From a virus, in IMG/VR virus record IMGVR_UViG_3300040770_000209, positions 1-40,940 of that record: 40,940 nt of DNA; one strand, given 5' to 3'. Shown in pieces: positions 13,609 through 20,030 of this stretch. The notes under the pieces are model-generated. The model made no database searches. It saw only the letters and a program-made list of their open reading frames with translations, and was not told where the DNA came from. Position 1 is the first letter of the stretch. Every line of letters starts with the position of its first letter. The translations under genes and the position numbers were made by a program.

Positions 13609-13639
13609 TTGCTTTATCTAAATAACCTTAGTATATTTG
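13609..13639 (+). promoter_or_regulatory. Bacteroidota-type promoter
   Basis: TTG 13609-13611 and TATATTTG 13632-13639, 20 bases apart, upstream of a small peptide gene. Confidence 0.75.
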
Positions 13640-13698
13640 CATAAGAATTAAAACAAACAAAAATAGTCTTTTTATAAAAAGACATATATTTATAACAA

Positions 13699-13824
13699 AT
13701 GGAGAAATCCAAAAATAAAAAAAAAATGAACACAATTAACATACATATGATATCGATTAGCAATTGGAGACGTAATAGTCATCTAATGTCGGGTATGTTA
13801 AATACTGGTGGTACTGAAGTATAA
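13699..13824 (+). CDS. Small basic peptide of 41 residues
   Basis: A short frame with its own promoter (13609) and terminator (13849). It begins MEKSKNKKKMN; an in-frame ATG at 13726 would give a 32-residue form (MNTINIHMISISNWRRNSHL at its start, ending NTGGTEV). No family recognised. The neat promoter-gene-terminator unit argues that it is expressed as a peptide or that the transcript itself is functional; the first part of the transcript is extremely A-rich. Confidence 0.4.
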   Translation: MEKSKNKKKMNTINIHMISISNWRRNSHLMSGMLNTGGTEV

Positions 13825-13848
13825 ATTTTAGAACACTTATAACAATAT

Positions 13849-13882
13849 AACCCGACTAGAGAAATCTAAGTCGGGTTTTTTA
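13849..13882 (+). terminator. Rho-independent terminator
   Basis: AACCCGACT pairs with AGTCGGGTT across an 11-base loop, followed by T6. Confidence 0.85.
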
Positions 13883-13895
13883 ATTTAATTAAGTT

Positions 13896-14084
13896 ATGGA
13901 ACATGTAAGAAGATTAGGTAGAGAGAAAACTATAAATTTTAAAAAAGATTTTTATTTAATAGTTGATAAGTACAGACTGATTGCAAATGCAAGTGGTTAT
14001 AATGGAGAATTAAGATTTCAAAAAGAAGGTGGATTTACAGCTATTTTCGTTGAAATTAAAAATAATGGAGAGGCAAGCCAATAG
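13896..14084 (+). CDS. Small hypothetical protein overlapping tRNA-Ser
   Basis: A 62-residue frame (starts MEHVRRLGREKTINFKKDFYLIVDKYRLI) with reasonable composition, ending at TAG 14082-14084 inside the tRNA-Ser gene. The 18-base overlap with a tRNA is odd for a real gene, yet the codon pattern resembles its neighbours and there is an A/T-rich leader after the 13849 terminator. No promoter box is visible. Real gene with moderate doubt. Confidence 0.4.
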   Translation: MEHVRRLGREKTINFKKDFYLIVDKYRLIANASGYNGELRFQKEGGFTAIFVEIKNNGEASQ

Positions 14085-14153
14085 GTGGTTGCCACAGTTT
14101 TGAAAACTGTTCGGAGACAATGGCTCGTGTGGGTTCGACTCCCATCCTCTCCG
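14067..14153 (+). tRNA. tRNA-Ser (anticodon TGA)
   Basis: Acceptor GGAGAGG/CCTCTCC, anticodon arm ACAGT-TTTGAAA-ACTGT, long variable arm, discriminator G; reads UCA codons. Confidence 0.88.
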
Positions 14154-14160
14154 CAAACAT

Positions 14161-14235
14161 GGTGATTGTAGCTCAGTTGGTTAGAGCGTTGGACTGTGAA
14201 TCCAAAGGTCATGGGTTCGAACCCCATTTTTCACC
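14161..14235 (+). tRNA. tRNA-His (anticodon GTG)
   Basis: Anticodon arm TTGGA-CTGTGAA-TCCAA. G at 14161 can pair with C at 14235 as the extra G-1:C73 pair typical of tRNA-His. The acceptor stem has T-T mismatches at two positions. D arm and T arm are standard. Confidence 0.85.
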
Positions 14236-14273
14236 CAAAAGTTGTTCGTTGACATATCGGTAAATATAAATAC

Positions 14274-14344
14274 ACGTCTATAGTGCAATGGTAGAATACG
14301 GGTCTCCAAAACCCTAGATGTAGGTTCGAGTCCTACTAGACGTG
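14274..14344 (+). tRNA. tRNA-Trp (anticodon CCA)
   Basis: Acceptor ACGTCTA/TAGACGT, anticodon arm CGGGT-CTCCAAA-ACCCT, T loop TTCGAGT, discriminator G as usual for Trp. Confidence 0.88.
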
Positions 14345-14355
14345 CAAAATAAAAA

Positions 14356-14427
14356 GATTTGGTAACTCAGAGGCAGAGTGGCTGTTTGTTAGGCAGCGGG
14401 TCGAGATTTCGAAATTCTCCCAAATCG
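14356..14427 (+). tRNA. tRNA-Asn (anticodon GTT)
   Basis: Acceptor GATTTGG/CCAAATC perfect; anticodon arm GCTGT-TTGTTAG-GCAGC; discriminator G. T stem has one T-T mismatch. Confidence 0.8.
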
Positions 14428-14434
14428 CAAAAAT

Positions 14435-14508
14435 TCTTCAATAGCTCAGTTGGTTAGAGCAACGCACTGTTAATGCGTGGGTCCTAGGTTCGAGTCCTAG
14501 TTGGAGAG
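14435..14508 (+). tRNA. tRNA-Asn (anticodon GTT), second copy
   Basis: Acceptor TCTTCAA/TTGGAGA, anticodon arm ACGCA-CTGTTAA-TGCGT perfect, discriminator G. Unlike the first Asn copy in all arms, so not a recent duplication. Confidence 0.88.
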
Positions 14509-14528
14509 CAAAATAAGTGAAAATAAAT

Positions 14529-14559
14529 TTGGTATAAACGAATATTATTTATACATTTG
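14529..14559 (+). promoter_or_regulatory. Bacteroidota-type promoter inside the tRNA cluster
   Basis: TTG 14529-14531 and TACATTTG 14552-14559, 20 bases apart. Confidence 0.7.
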
Positions 14560-14575
14560 CAAAAGTAAACTGAGC

Positions 14576-14617
14576 GTGGTGCTCGTATATTATCCATGTC
14601 TAGAAATGGAACACCAC
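14576..14617 (+). ncRNA. Hairpin between promoter and tRNA
   Basis: GTGGTGCTC (14576-14584) pairs with GAACACCAC (14609-14617) with one mismatch, and CCAT/ATGG inside extends it. It would fold at the 5' end of the tRNA transcript and may guide processing. Confidence 0.4.
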
Positions 14618-14621
14618 TAAT

Positions 14622-14708
14622 ACTATGCTTGACTGAGTGGCCTAAAGTGACTCCCGTTAAAAGGAGTGCCCTGTAAAGGGGCCGTAGGTTCGAATCCTAC
14701 ACATAGTC
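14622..14708 (+). tRNA. Type II tRNA, probably Leu (TAA) with an 8-base anticodon loop
   Basis: Acceptor ACTATG/CATAGT, D arm like Ser/Leu tRNAs (CTGAGTGGCCTAAAG), anticodon arm ACTCC-CGTTAAAA-GGAGT, variable arm CCC/GGG, T arm GTAGG-TTCGAAT-CCTAC. The loop has eight bases; with U33 placed normally the anticodon is TAA (Leu). TTA (an ochre reader) would put G at position 33 and is less likely. A homopolymer error in AAAA would also explain it. Confidence 0.55.
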
Positions 14709-14715
14709 TAAAAAT

Positions 14716-14802
14716 GGCGAGGTGTCAGAGTGGCCGATTGAGCTGGTCTTGAAAACCAGAGGCCGTGAAAGCGGTCCAAGGGTTCGAATCCCTTTCTCGC
14801 TT
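14716..14802 (+). tRNA. tRNA-Ser (anticodon TGA), second copy
   Basis: Anticodon arm CTGGT-CTTGAAA-ACCAG, long variable arm GGCCGTGAAAGCGGTC, T arm AAGGG-TTCGAAT-CCCTT. Discriminator T is unusual for Ser. Confidence 0.85.
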
Positions 14803-14803
14803 C

Positions 14804-14855
14804 AGTTTAATTATCGCAGTGATTGCGGCAATTATCACCGCAAAGTGATTAAACT
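14804..14855 (+). ncRNA. Large nested hairpin after tRNA-Ser
   Basis: AGTTTAAT (14804-14811) pairs with ATTAAACT (14848-14855), and inside TTGCGG (14823-14828) pairs with CCGCAA (14838-14843). No T-run follows, so it is not a simple terminator. Confidence 0.45.
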
Positions 14856-14872
14856 ATAAACATAGGGTAAAA

Positions 14873-14958
14873 TTCATTGGCAATCGGCTCGGAAAGCGCA
14901 TCGAGAGTTAGATATACGACTTAGTATGGAAAAAGTGGTTCGAATCCACCCAATGGAG
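14873..14958 (+). tRNA. tRNA-like element with a long, irregular middle
   Basis: Acceptor TTCATTG/CAATGGA and T arm GTGG-TTCGAAT-CCAC are clear and discriminator is G. The 54 bases between them do not give standard D and anticodon arms; CTCG/CGAG and ATAC/GTAT stems are possible. The tail TATACGACTTAGTATGG resembles the region after the anticodon arm in the unusual tRNAs at 15334 and 15422. No anticodon assigned. Confidence 0.45.
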
Positions 14959-14998
14959 CAAGAAAAAATAAAATATTAGTAAATAAAATTAATAAATT

Positions 14999-15325
14999 AT
15001 GAGTAAACAAAATGATAAATGGCTTGCCACCTATGCGCACTTTATTTTAGATAGTGAAACACGTAGGATATATGAAGGAGACTTTATTCAATATTTTGGT
15101 TCAAAAGATGTTTATATGTTTAAAGCAATATATTTCCAATCAATTGTTGATATCAACCTAAAAGTACTAGAGGTTGGTGATGAAGTGTGTTATGTCTTTG
15201 GTACTGGGTTAGATAAAGGGGTTATAGAAAGTATCACACCATTTGAATTTGGTACAAGTGGACCTAGGATTAAAATTAAGGGTAAGAAAAAATTAATTAA
15301 CGCATTTAATATTATGAAAATATAA
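14999..15325 (+). CDS. Hypothetical protein within the tRNA cluster
   Basis: A 108-residue protein (starts MSKQNDKWLATYAHFILD), probably all-beta, with aromatic strands and a basic C-terminal end (KIKGKKKLINAFNIMKI). No family recognised. It lies between tRNA genes on the same strand and ends nine bases before the first D-armless tRNA, so it is probably part of the tRNA transcript. Confidence 0.5.
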   Translation: MSKQNDKWLATYAHFILDSETRRIYEGDFIQYFGSKDVYMFKAIYFQSIVDINLKVLEVGDEVCYVFGTGLDKGVIESITPFEFGTSGPRIKIKGKKKLINAFNIMKI

Positions 15326-15333
15326 AAATAAAT

Positions 15334-15414
15334 TGAGATATATCGAGGCACGCTGATAACGTGTATATTCGTAACTGGTTATTGTAAATGTGGGTTCGAA
15401 TCCCATTGTCTCAA
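15334..15414 (+). tRNA. tRNA-Ile-like (anticodon GAT) without a normal D arm
   Basis: Acceptor TGAGATA/TGTCTCA (7 bp), anticodon arm GCACG-CTGATAA-CGTGT with U33 and A37, T arm GTGGG-TTCGAAT-CCCAT, discriminator A. Only seven bases (TATCGAG) lie between acceptor and anticodon arm, so no D arm fits. Instead 25 bases follow the anticodon arm, including GTAACTGGTTA, which looks like a D loop. CGAG can pair with TTCG on either side of the anticodon arm. The tRNA at 15422 has the same plan. Confidence 0.6.
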
Positions 15415-15421
15415 CTAAATT

Positions 15422-15503
15422 GGTCTGATACCGAGGCACACTCATAATGTGTATAGTCGTAATTGGTATGTTGTAAATGTGGGTTCGAATCCCACTTGGA
15501 CCA
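15422..15503 (+). tRNA. tRNA-like (anticodon CAT) without a normal D arm
   Basis: Acceptor GGTCTGA/TTGGACC, anticodon arm GCACA-CTCATAA-TGTGT, T arm GTGGG-TTCGAAT-CCCAC, discriminator A. As in the preceding element, only seven bases (TACCGAG) separate acceptor and anticodon arm, and 26 bases with GTAATTGGTA follow it. The shared plan in two different tRNAs argues against random decay. CAT could be Met or lysidine-type Ile. Confidence 0.6.
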
Positions 15504-15532
15504 CAAAAATAGGTTATTAAAATTATTTAACT

Positions 15533-15540
15533 TATATTTG
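15533..15540 (+). promoter_or_regulatory. Bacteroidota -7 box (TATATTTG)
   Basis: TATATTTG 29 bases before ATG 15569; TTATT rather than TTG at -33. Confidence 0.6.
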
Positions 15541-15568
15541 CATTTATTAATTATAAAAAAATAAGGAT

Positions 15569-15955
15569 ATGAGTTTTACTGGGTTTATGTTTGCTTTTAT
15601 GTTAGCATTATTAACATTCTATGTTAATCAAAGAATAGCGAAAATGACTAACATTAAAATATTAATAAATACATTATTTGACATTTATGGTGGTGAGCAA
15701 GCGTTTGATGATTTTGATAGTAAAGAAGTTGCTACCAGATTAATGAATGAAATAATCAATATTGAAAAGATGAATGATAATAATTTTTATGTTAATTTAG
15801 AATTAGAAACTTTAAAAGAATTAAGGTTAGTCTATTATCGTTTTACAGATAAAGAGATAGCTAAAGAACAAATTAATTCTTTATGTTTTAATAGGTTAAC
15901 TAGGAGTTTTATAATATTAGCTTTTTTAGATATAATCCCACCAAACATTAGATAA
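15569..15955 (+). CDS. Hypothetical protein with one N-terminal membrane span
   Basis: A 128-residue protein. Residues 3-19 (FTGFMFAFMLALLTFYV) are a membrane anchor, followed by a soluble helical domain rich in Glu, Asn and Leu. No family recognised. Own promoter box at 15533; followed closely by a 52-residue gene and the exonuclease, probably one operon. Confidence 0.5.
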   Translation: MSFTGFMFAFMLALLTFYVNQRIAKMTNIKILINTLFDIYGGEQAFDDFDSKEVATRLMNEIINIEKMNDNNFYVNLELETLKELRLVYYRFTDKEIAKEQINSLCFNRLTRSFIILAFLDIIPPNIR

Positions 15956-15970
15956 TTAAATGATGAAACA

Positions 15971-16129
15971 ATGATAAAAATAGAACAAGAAAAAATTGAA
16001 GAAGTTTACGCTTATTTAGATAAAATGGGTTTTAATTACACGATAGATAAAAACCCTACACCTGAAAAGATTGCTAGGATAAAAGCGCAAATAGAAAAAA
16101 ATAAAGAAAGGTTTATTATTAATAAATAA
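15971..16129 (+). CDS. Small helical protein of 52 residues
   Basis: Starts ATG 15971 (MIKIEQEKIEEVYAYLDKMG) and ends TAA 16127-16129. Lys, Glu and Ile-rich, predicted helical. It fits between the 15569 gene and the exonuclease with short gaps, and its composition is like the neighbours. No known family. Confidence 0.5.
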   Translation: MIKIEQEKIEEVYAYLDKMGFNYTIDKNPTPEKIARIKAQIEKNKERFIINK

Positions 16130-16146
16130 ATCCTTATACTTGTAAT

Positions 16147-16698
16147 ATGGAGATATTAGTAGTAGATATAGAAACAACTGGGTTTTTAGTAAATTCAGAT
16201 GCAATTGTTGAGATTGGGATTAGCCTTGTCAACACACAAACAAATGAAATAAAATTAGTTTTTGATAATGTTATCAAGGATAAGAAGTTTAAAAAATGGA
16301 AACATAAAAACGCTTGGATTTTTAATAATACGACACTTGAAGTTAGTGACGTTGAAAAAGCTAAAACTTTAGAAAGTTATTTTGATGAAATTCAATCCCT
16401 TTTTAGTAAATATAAAATGACCGCTTATAATTCAGCTTTTGACTTAAGATTTCTTAGGGGTGCTGGTTTTATTATTGACGATATTAAATGTTTAATGAAA
16501 ACAGCTACTAAATATTCTAAATATAAGGATAAAAATGGTAGGGTTAAAAAACCAAGTGTTGAGGAAATTTATAATCAATTTTTCATGAAAAAAGGTCAAG
16601 TTTATATCGAAGAACATAGGGCTGGTGCTGATGCACTTGATGAGGGTAAAATACTTTTACATATGGTTAAATTAAAGAATAAAAGATTAAAAAAATAA
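16147..16698 (+). CDS. DnaQ-like 3'-5' exonuclease (DEDDh)
   Basis: A 183-residue exonuclease. D7-x-E9 in VVDIETTGF is motif I, YNSAFDLRFL (about residue 96) is motif II, and HRAGADALDE (about residue 158) carries the catalytic His and last Asp of motif III, so it is the DEDDh type. Such stand-alone proteins act in proofreading, RNA trimming or primer removal; the tRNA genes start four bases after its stop, which makes a role in tRNA 3' trimming possible but unproven. A near-promoter (TATACTTG, 16135-16142) gives an almost leaderless start at 16147. Confidence 0.82.
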   Translation: MEILVVDIETTGFLVNSDAIVEIGISLVNTQTNEIKLVFDNVIKDKKFKKWKHKNAWIFNNTTLEVSDVEKAKTLESYFDEIQSLFSKYKMTAYNSAFDLRFLRGAGFIIDDIKCLMKTATKYSKYKDKNGRVKKPSVEEIYNQFFMKKGQVYIEEHRAGADALDEGKILLHMVKLKNKRLKK

Positions 16699-16701
16699 AA
16701 T

Positions 16702-16771
16702 GCCGAGACTTATTGGAAAAGAATTACCTTTCATATGGGTAGTCAAGTCGGTTCAACTCCGATACTCGGTA
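16702..16771 (+). tRNA. tRNA with CAT anticodon (Met or Ile2)
   Basis: Acceptor GCCGAG/CTCGGT, anticodon arm TACCT-TTCATAT-GGGTA, T arm GTCGG-TTCAACT-CCGAT, discriminator A. D stem is weak but the loop has GG. Confidence 0.7.
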
Positions 16772-16786
16772 CTATATTAAATACAT

Positions 16787-16859
16787 GGCCCTATCGTTCA
16801 ACTGGATAGGACTTAGCAGTACGATTGCTAGAATCAGGGTTCGAATCCTTGTAGGGTCA
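16787..16859 (+). tRNA. tRNA-Arg (anticodon ACG)
   Basis: Acceptor GGCCCTA/TAGGGTC, anticodon arm TAGCA-GTACGAT-TGCTA, T arm CAGGG-TTCGAAT-CCTTG, discriminator A. A34 would be edited to inosine by TadA. Confidence 0.88.
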
Positions 16860-16880
16860 CAATTTTAAAAATATTAAAAG

Positions 16881-16953
16881 GCCCCTATCGTTTAACTGGA
16901 TAGGACACAACTCTTCTAAAGCTGTAATCTGGGTTCGAATCCCAGTGGGGGTA
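16881..16953 (+). tRNA. tRNA-Arg (anticodon TCT)
   Basis: Acceptor GCCCCTA/TGGGGGT, anticodon arm CAACT-CTTCTAA-AGCTG, T arm CTGGG-TTCGAAT-CCCAG. Reads AGA, the favoured Arg codon in this A/T-rich genome. Confidence 0.85.
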
Positions 16954-17004
16954 CAAATGGATAATTACGAGAGTGGTCATTAGAACAGCTCAAAAATATT
17001 AATT

Positions 17005-17091
17005 GGAGAGGTACCCAAGTGGTTAAGGGGCCTGTTTGCTAAATAGGTAGGGCTCGTAAGGGTCGCATGGGTTCGAACCCCATTCTCTCCA
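17005..17091 (+). tRNA. tRNA-Ser (anticodon GCT)
   Basis: Acceptor GGAGAGG/TCTCTCC, anticodon arm CCTGT-TTGCTAA-ATAGG, long variable arm, T arm CATGG-GTTCGAA-CCCCAT region. Reads AGU/AGC. Confidence 0.87.
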
Positions 17092-17164
17092 CACACTTAC
17101 ATAACCAGAACTTTTTAAATTATTTAGATATTTATGATTAATGTAAATCAAATATTAAATAGTT

Positions 17165-17833
17165 ATGAAAAATAAAATACAATCAATATTAAGAGAATCA
17201 TTAAATAAAACAATTATTGAAAATTTAATAGATGAGGATTACCCAATAAATTTTAATATGGATGAATTTAAGGGTTTAATAACATTTAAAGATAGAATAA
17301 CATATTGTGATAATAATTTAAAGAAAATATCTTCTGGTAGCGGTAGAATTGTTTATATGATTGATGATATAAAAGTATTAAAATTATCTAAAAATAGTAA
17401 AGGGGTTGCTCAAACTAAAACTGAATCAGAATGGGGTCAAGATAGTTATTTTTCAAATATATTAGCACACACATTTGATTTTCACCCAGAATATTTATGG
17501 ATTGAAATGGAGTTAGCTAGAAAGGTTACAAGACGTAATTTTATAGAAATTGCTGAGTGTAGTATTGACAATATGTCTTATTATTTAAGAAATGACTATT
17601 CAGAAAGAAACGGTCAAAAACCTTTATTTGGTTTAGATAAAGATATCAAAGCTGAATTAGACGAAAACCATTTTGTTAGTTTAGTAAAAGATTTTATGGG
17701 AAATACACAATCTGATGTTGGTGATTTTGGTAGATTAAATAGTTACGGTCTTGTAAATAGAAATGGTGTTGACGATATTGTAATTATTGATTTTGGGTTA
17801 ACTAATGATATATATGATACCTATTATAGTTAA
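17165..17833 (+). CDS. Protein-kinase-like fold protein
   Basis: A 222-residue protein. After the N-terminal helix MKNKIQSILRESLN it has ISSGSGRIVYMIDDIKVLKLSKN (about 57-80), like a kinase glycine-rich loop followed by the ATP-binding Lys, and near the C-terminus VIIDFGLTNDIYD, a DFG-like magnesium loop. A clear HRD catalytic loop is not visible; GDFGRLNSYGLV may stand in for it. Similar kinase-like proteins are frequent in large T4-like phages. Active kinase or pseudokinase cannot be decided here. It ends tail-to-tail with the minus-strand receiver gene, overlapping by four bases. Confidence 0.55.
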   Translation: MKNKIQSILRESLNKTIIENLIDEDYPINFNMDEFKGLITFKDRITYCDNNLKKISSGSGRIVYMIDDIKVLKLSKNSKGVAQTKTESEWGQDSYFSNILAHTFDFHPEYLWIEMELARKVTRRNFIEIAECSIDNMSYYLRNDYSERNGQKPLFGLDKDIKAELDENHFVSLVKDFMGNTQSDVGDFGRLNSYGLVNRNGVDDIVIIDFGLTNDIYDTYYS

Positions 17834-18267
17834 CGAATAAAGAATTCATTTATTTGATGTAATACGTTTAATTCTTGATAAGGTTGGTCTGTTTTAATAT
17901 TAGTAACTTCTTTATATAAAAGTTCTAAAGAATCAGGGCTTTTAACTATATAATCATTTGCTCCACCCACTATATACTCAAAAACCACCTTAATATCTTT
18001 TTGGTTTGATAACACTATAATTGGTGTTGAAATATCTGTTTCTCTAATTTCTTTCAAAACGTCTAAACCAGTTAACCCATTTAAATCATTTAAAGTATGG
18101 TCCAATACTAGTAAGTCTAATATTGTGTCTTTATCGTTAAAATATTCTTCACGTGAGGTATATTTCAATATCTCTACATCTTTATCTTTCTTTAGTATAT
18201 AACTAATCATAGCTGAATATAGTTTACAATCATCAATTATCCCAACTAAAAATTTCGTATTATTCAT
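17830..18267 (-). CDS. Stand-alone CheY-like response regulator receiver
   Basis: A 145-residue single receiver domain on the minus strand. D12/D13 (GIIDD) form the acidic pocket, D56 (LLVLDHTL) is the phosphoacceptor, S87 (IIVLSNQ) and K109 (YIVKS) are the conserved switch Ser/Thr and Lys. No output domain follows. Receivers are rare in phages; this one could intercept phosphoryl flow from a host histidine kinase or act as an adaptor. It is one of only a few minus-strand genes, which suggests separate acquisition or expression. Confidence 0.8.
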   Translation of the reverse strand: MNNTKFLVGIIDDCKLYSAMISYILKKDKDVEILKYTSREEYFNDKDTILDLLVLDHTLNDLNGLTGLDVLKEIRETDISTPIIVLSNQKDIKVVFEYIVGGANDYIVKSPDSLELLYKEVTNIKTDQPYQELNVLHQINEFFIR

Positions 18268-18360
18268 TGTTACAAGTTATTAGGTATAACTATAAATACC
18301 TTAAAAAATATAAAAATGATAAAATATAGTTAAAATTAATATTATAACAATAAAAAATAG

Positions 18361-18368
18361 TATATTTG
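18361..18368 (+). promoter_or_regulatory. Bacteroidota -7 box (TATATTTG), near-leaderless
   Basis: TATATTTG ends four bases before ATG 18372, so the mRNA of the RNA-repair kinase should start at its AUG. Confidence 0.65.
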
Positions 18369-18371
18369 CAC

Positions 18372-19313
18372 ATGAAAAATAATATAAAAGAGACATTAAT
18401 AGATAATACCGTTAAAAATTCAATGGGTATTAATATTACAAAACCAAATTCAGAATTGATAATTTGTCGTGGAATCCCAGGCTCTGGTAAATCTACAAAA
18501 GCAAAATCTTTGGTTAAAAATGGTCGAATACATTCGACTGATGACGTAATAGAGGCCAGTGGTGATTACAAATTGTTTTTTGAGACTATGATAGCATCAG
18601 AAGATTTTAGGGGTTTAAATAGAGCGCATTCAACGAACTTAAAAAACGCTATAGAATCAATGATTAATGATGTATCACCTATTATTATAGATAATACAAA
18701 TATTAAAGCCAATGAATCTAAAGCATATGTTGTTAAGGCGCTAGAGTTAGGTTATAAAGATAGTAATATTTCTGTTGTAGATATTGGTACTGGTGGTTTA
18801 ACAGCTAAAGAATTATCTGAAAGGAATACACATGGTGTTCCATTTGATAAAATAGAAAAGATGATTCAAGTATATAATTCAGTTGGTGAGTTGACAATTA
18901 AAAAGATATTAGATTCAGCTGATATGTACAAAAAGTCAGATATTCTATATTCTGCGGTTGTGTTAAGCCAAGCGACTAAAAATAAATTATTAGAGGTTGT
19001 TGGTGATAGAATACCAGAGGGTTGGAAAATAATTGCACACCATATGACAATTTCGTTTGGTAAAGGTGTTAAAAACAAAGAAGATTTGGGTAAATCAGTT
19101 AATTTAACTGTAACCGATTTAGGTTTAAGTGATATGGCTATGGCTGTAAAAGTTAATGGTTATGATAGTTCTAATGATATAGCACACATAACTATCGCTA
19201 TAAATCCAAATGGTGGTAAACCAGTTATGTCAAACCAAATAACCAAATGGCAAAATATTAAACCATTTATTGTAGTTGGTATTGTAACTGATATAAAAAA
19301 AGGTGCTATATAG
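18372..19313 (+). CDS. Polynucleotide kinase fused to a 2H cyclic phosphodiesterase-like domain (RNA repair)
   Basis: A 313-residue protein. Residues 34-42 (GIPGSGKST) are a P-loop of the polynucleotide-kinase type; STDD and IIIDNTNIKANE follow as in T4 Pnk and eukaryotic homologues. The C-terminal half has two H-x-T motifs, HMTISF (H224) and HITIAI (H272), the signature of 2H phosphoesterases such as the cyclic phosphodiesterase of fungal tRNA ligase. Together these heal broken RNA: the 2H part opens 2',3'-cyclic ends and the kinase phosphorylates 5' ends. Two RNA ligases at 23118 and 28610 could seal. This is the classic answer to host anticodon nucleases. TAG stop lies within the terminator stem. 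Confidence 0.75.
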   Translation: MKNNIKETLIDNTVKNSMGINITKPNSELIICRGIPGSGKSTKAKSLVKNGRIHSTDDVIEASGDYKLFFETMIASEDFRGLNRAHSTNLKNAIESMINDVSPIIIDNTNIKANESKAYVVKALELGYKDSNISVVDIGTGGLTAKELSERNTHGVPFDKIEKMIQVYNSVGELTIKKILDSADMYKKSDILYSAVVLSQATKNKLLEVVGDRIPEGWKIIAHHMTISFGKGVKNKEDLGKSVNLTVTDLGLSDMAMAVKVNGYDSSNDIAHITIAINPNGGKPVMSNQITKWQNIKPFIVVGIVTDIKKGAI

Positions 19314-19323
19314 CACCTTTTTA
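19298..19323 (+). terminator. Terminator overlapping the gene end
   Basis: Perfect inverted repeat AAAAAGGTGCTAT/ATAGCACCTTTTT; it encodes the last residues and TAG stop of the kinase gene. Confidence 0.85.
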
Positions 19324-19396
19324 TTTGTTTAATTAGGTTAAATATTAATATCTTAAAATATAAGATTAAAGGAATGTTAAATAAAAATATTTTTAA

Positions 19397-20017
19397 ATGG
19401 AAAAAAACGAATTAGCTAATTATGTTCTTAATGAACTTAACATAACAGAAGAAATTCTAAACATATATCCTTATGGTAGTCGTGTTTATGGGACATTTGA
19501 TAAAGATTCAGATTCGGACTATATTATAGTCACAAAAAGTGGTATACTTAAAAGTGGTGGATTTAAACAAAATGCGATATCAAATAAAGATAGGACTATT
19601 CAAGGTGTATTATATTCTAGGAGTGGATTCATTGATGCTATCAATAGGTATGATATTTCAGCACTAGAATGTTTATCATTACCAGAATCTGATGTGGTAA
19701 AAAAACTTTGGAACTTTAAAGTTCAAAAATGGGATGATAAAGAATTTATTAAATCGATAATAAGTAAAATGTCTATGAGTTGGTTTAGCGCAGATGGACA
19801 TTCTAAAGATGGATATAAAGATTTAGCCAAAAAAGGTTTGTTTCATTCAATTAGAATCCTTATGTTTGCAAAACAATTAAAAGCGACTAAAACTGTTACT
19901 GATTTTACGGTTGCGAATAATTTTAAAGTGTCATTAAAATTAATTAATGACACTGATTTTGATGTTAGGGATTTTATAGGTATTAGAGATAAATTAGTAG
20001 ATGAATTAAAACAATAA
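19397..20017 (+). CDS. Nucleotidyltransferase superfamily protein
   Basis: A 206-residue protein with the pol-beta-type nucleotidyltransferase signature: YGSRVYG (residues 26-32) followed by DSDSDYIIV with two metal-binding Asp (39, 41). A helical domain follows (FHSIRILMFAKQLKA). Phage proteins of this type are common and their target (nucleotide, tRNA or protein) is generally unknown. A second, longer one occurs at 36421 in this window. Starts ATG 19397 after the 19298 terminator; no clear promoter box. Confidence 0.7.
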   Translation: MEKNELANYVLNELNITEEILNIYPYGSRVYGTFDKDSDSDYIIVTKSGILKSGGFKQNAISNKDRTIQGVLYSRSGFIDAINRYDISALECLSLPESDVVKKLWNFKVQKWDDKEFIKSIISKMSMSWFSADGHSKDGYKDLAKKGLFHSIRILMFAKQLKATKTVTDFTVANNFKVSLKLINDTDFDVRDFIGIRDKLVDELKQ

Positions 20018-20030
20018 CATATATTATTTT

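Noticed and set aside
14018-14227. Minus-strand frame starting MGFEPMTFGFTVQRSNQLSY
   Set aside because: Classic false gene made from antisense tRNA-His and tRNA-Ser sequence.
14622-14708. tRNA-Tyr reading of CTGTAAA in this element
   Set aside because: That loop sits where the variable arm of a type II tRNA belongs, its stem has a central mismatch, and no variable arm would remain.
14622-14708. Ochre suppressor (anticodon TTA)
   Set aside because: It would put G at position 33, where U is nearly invariant; TAA with U33 is more consistent.
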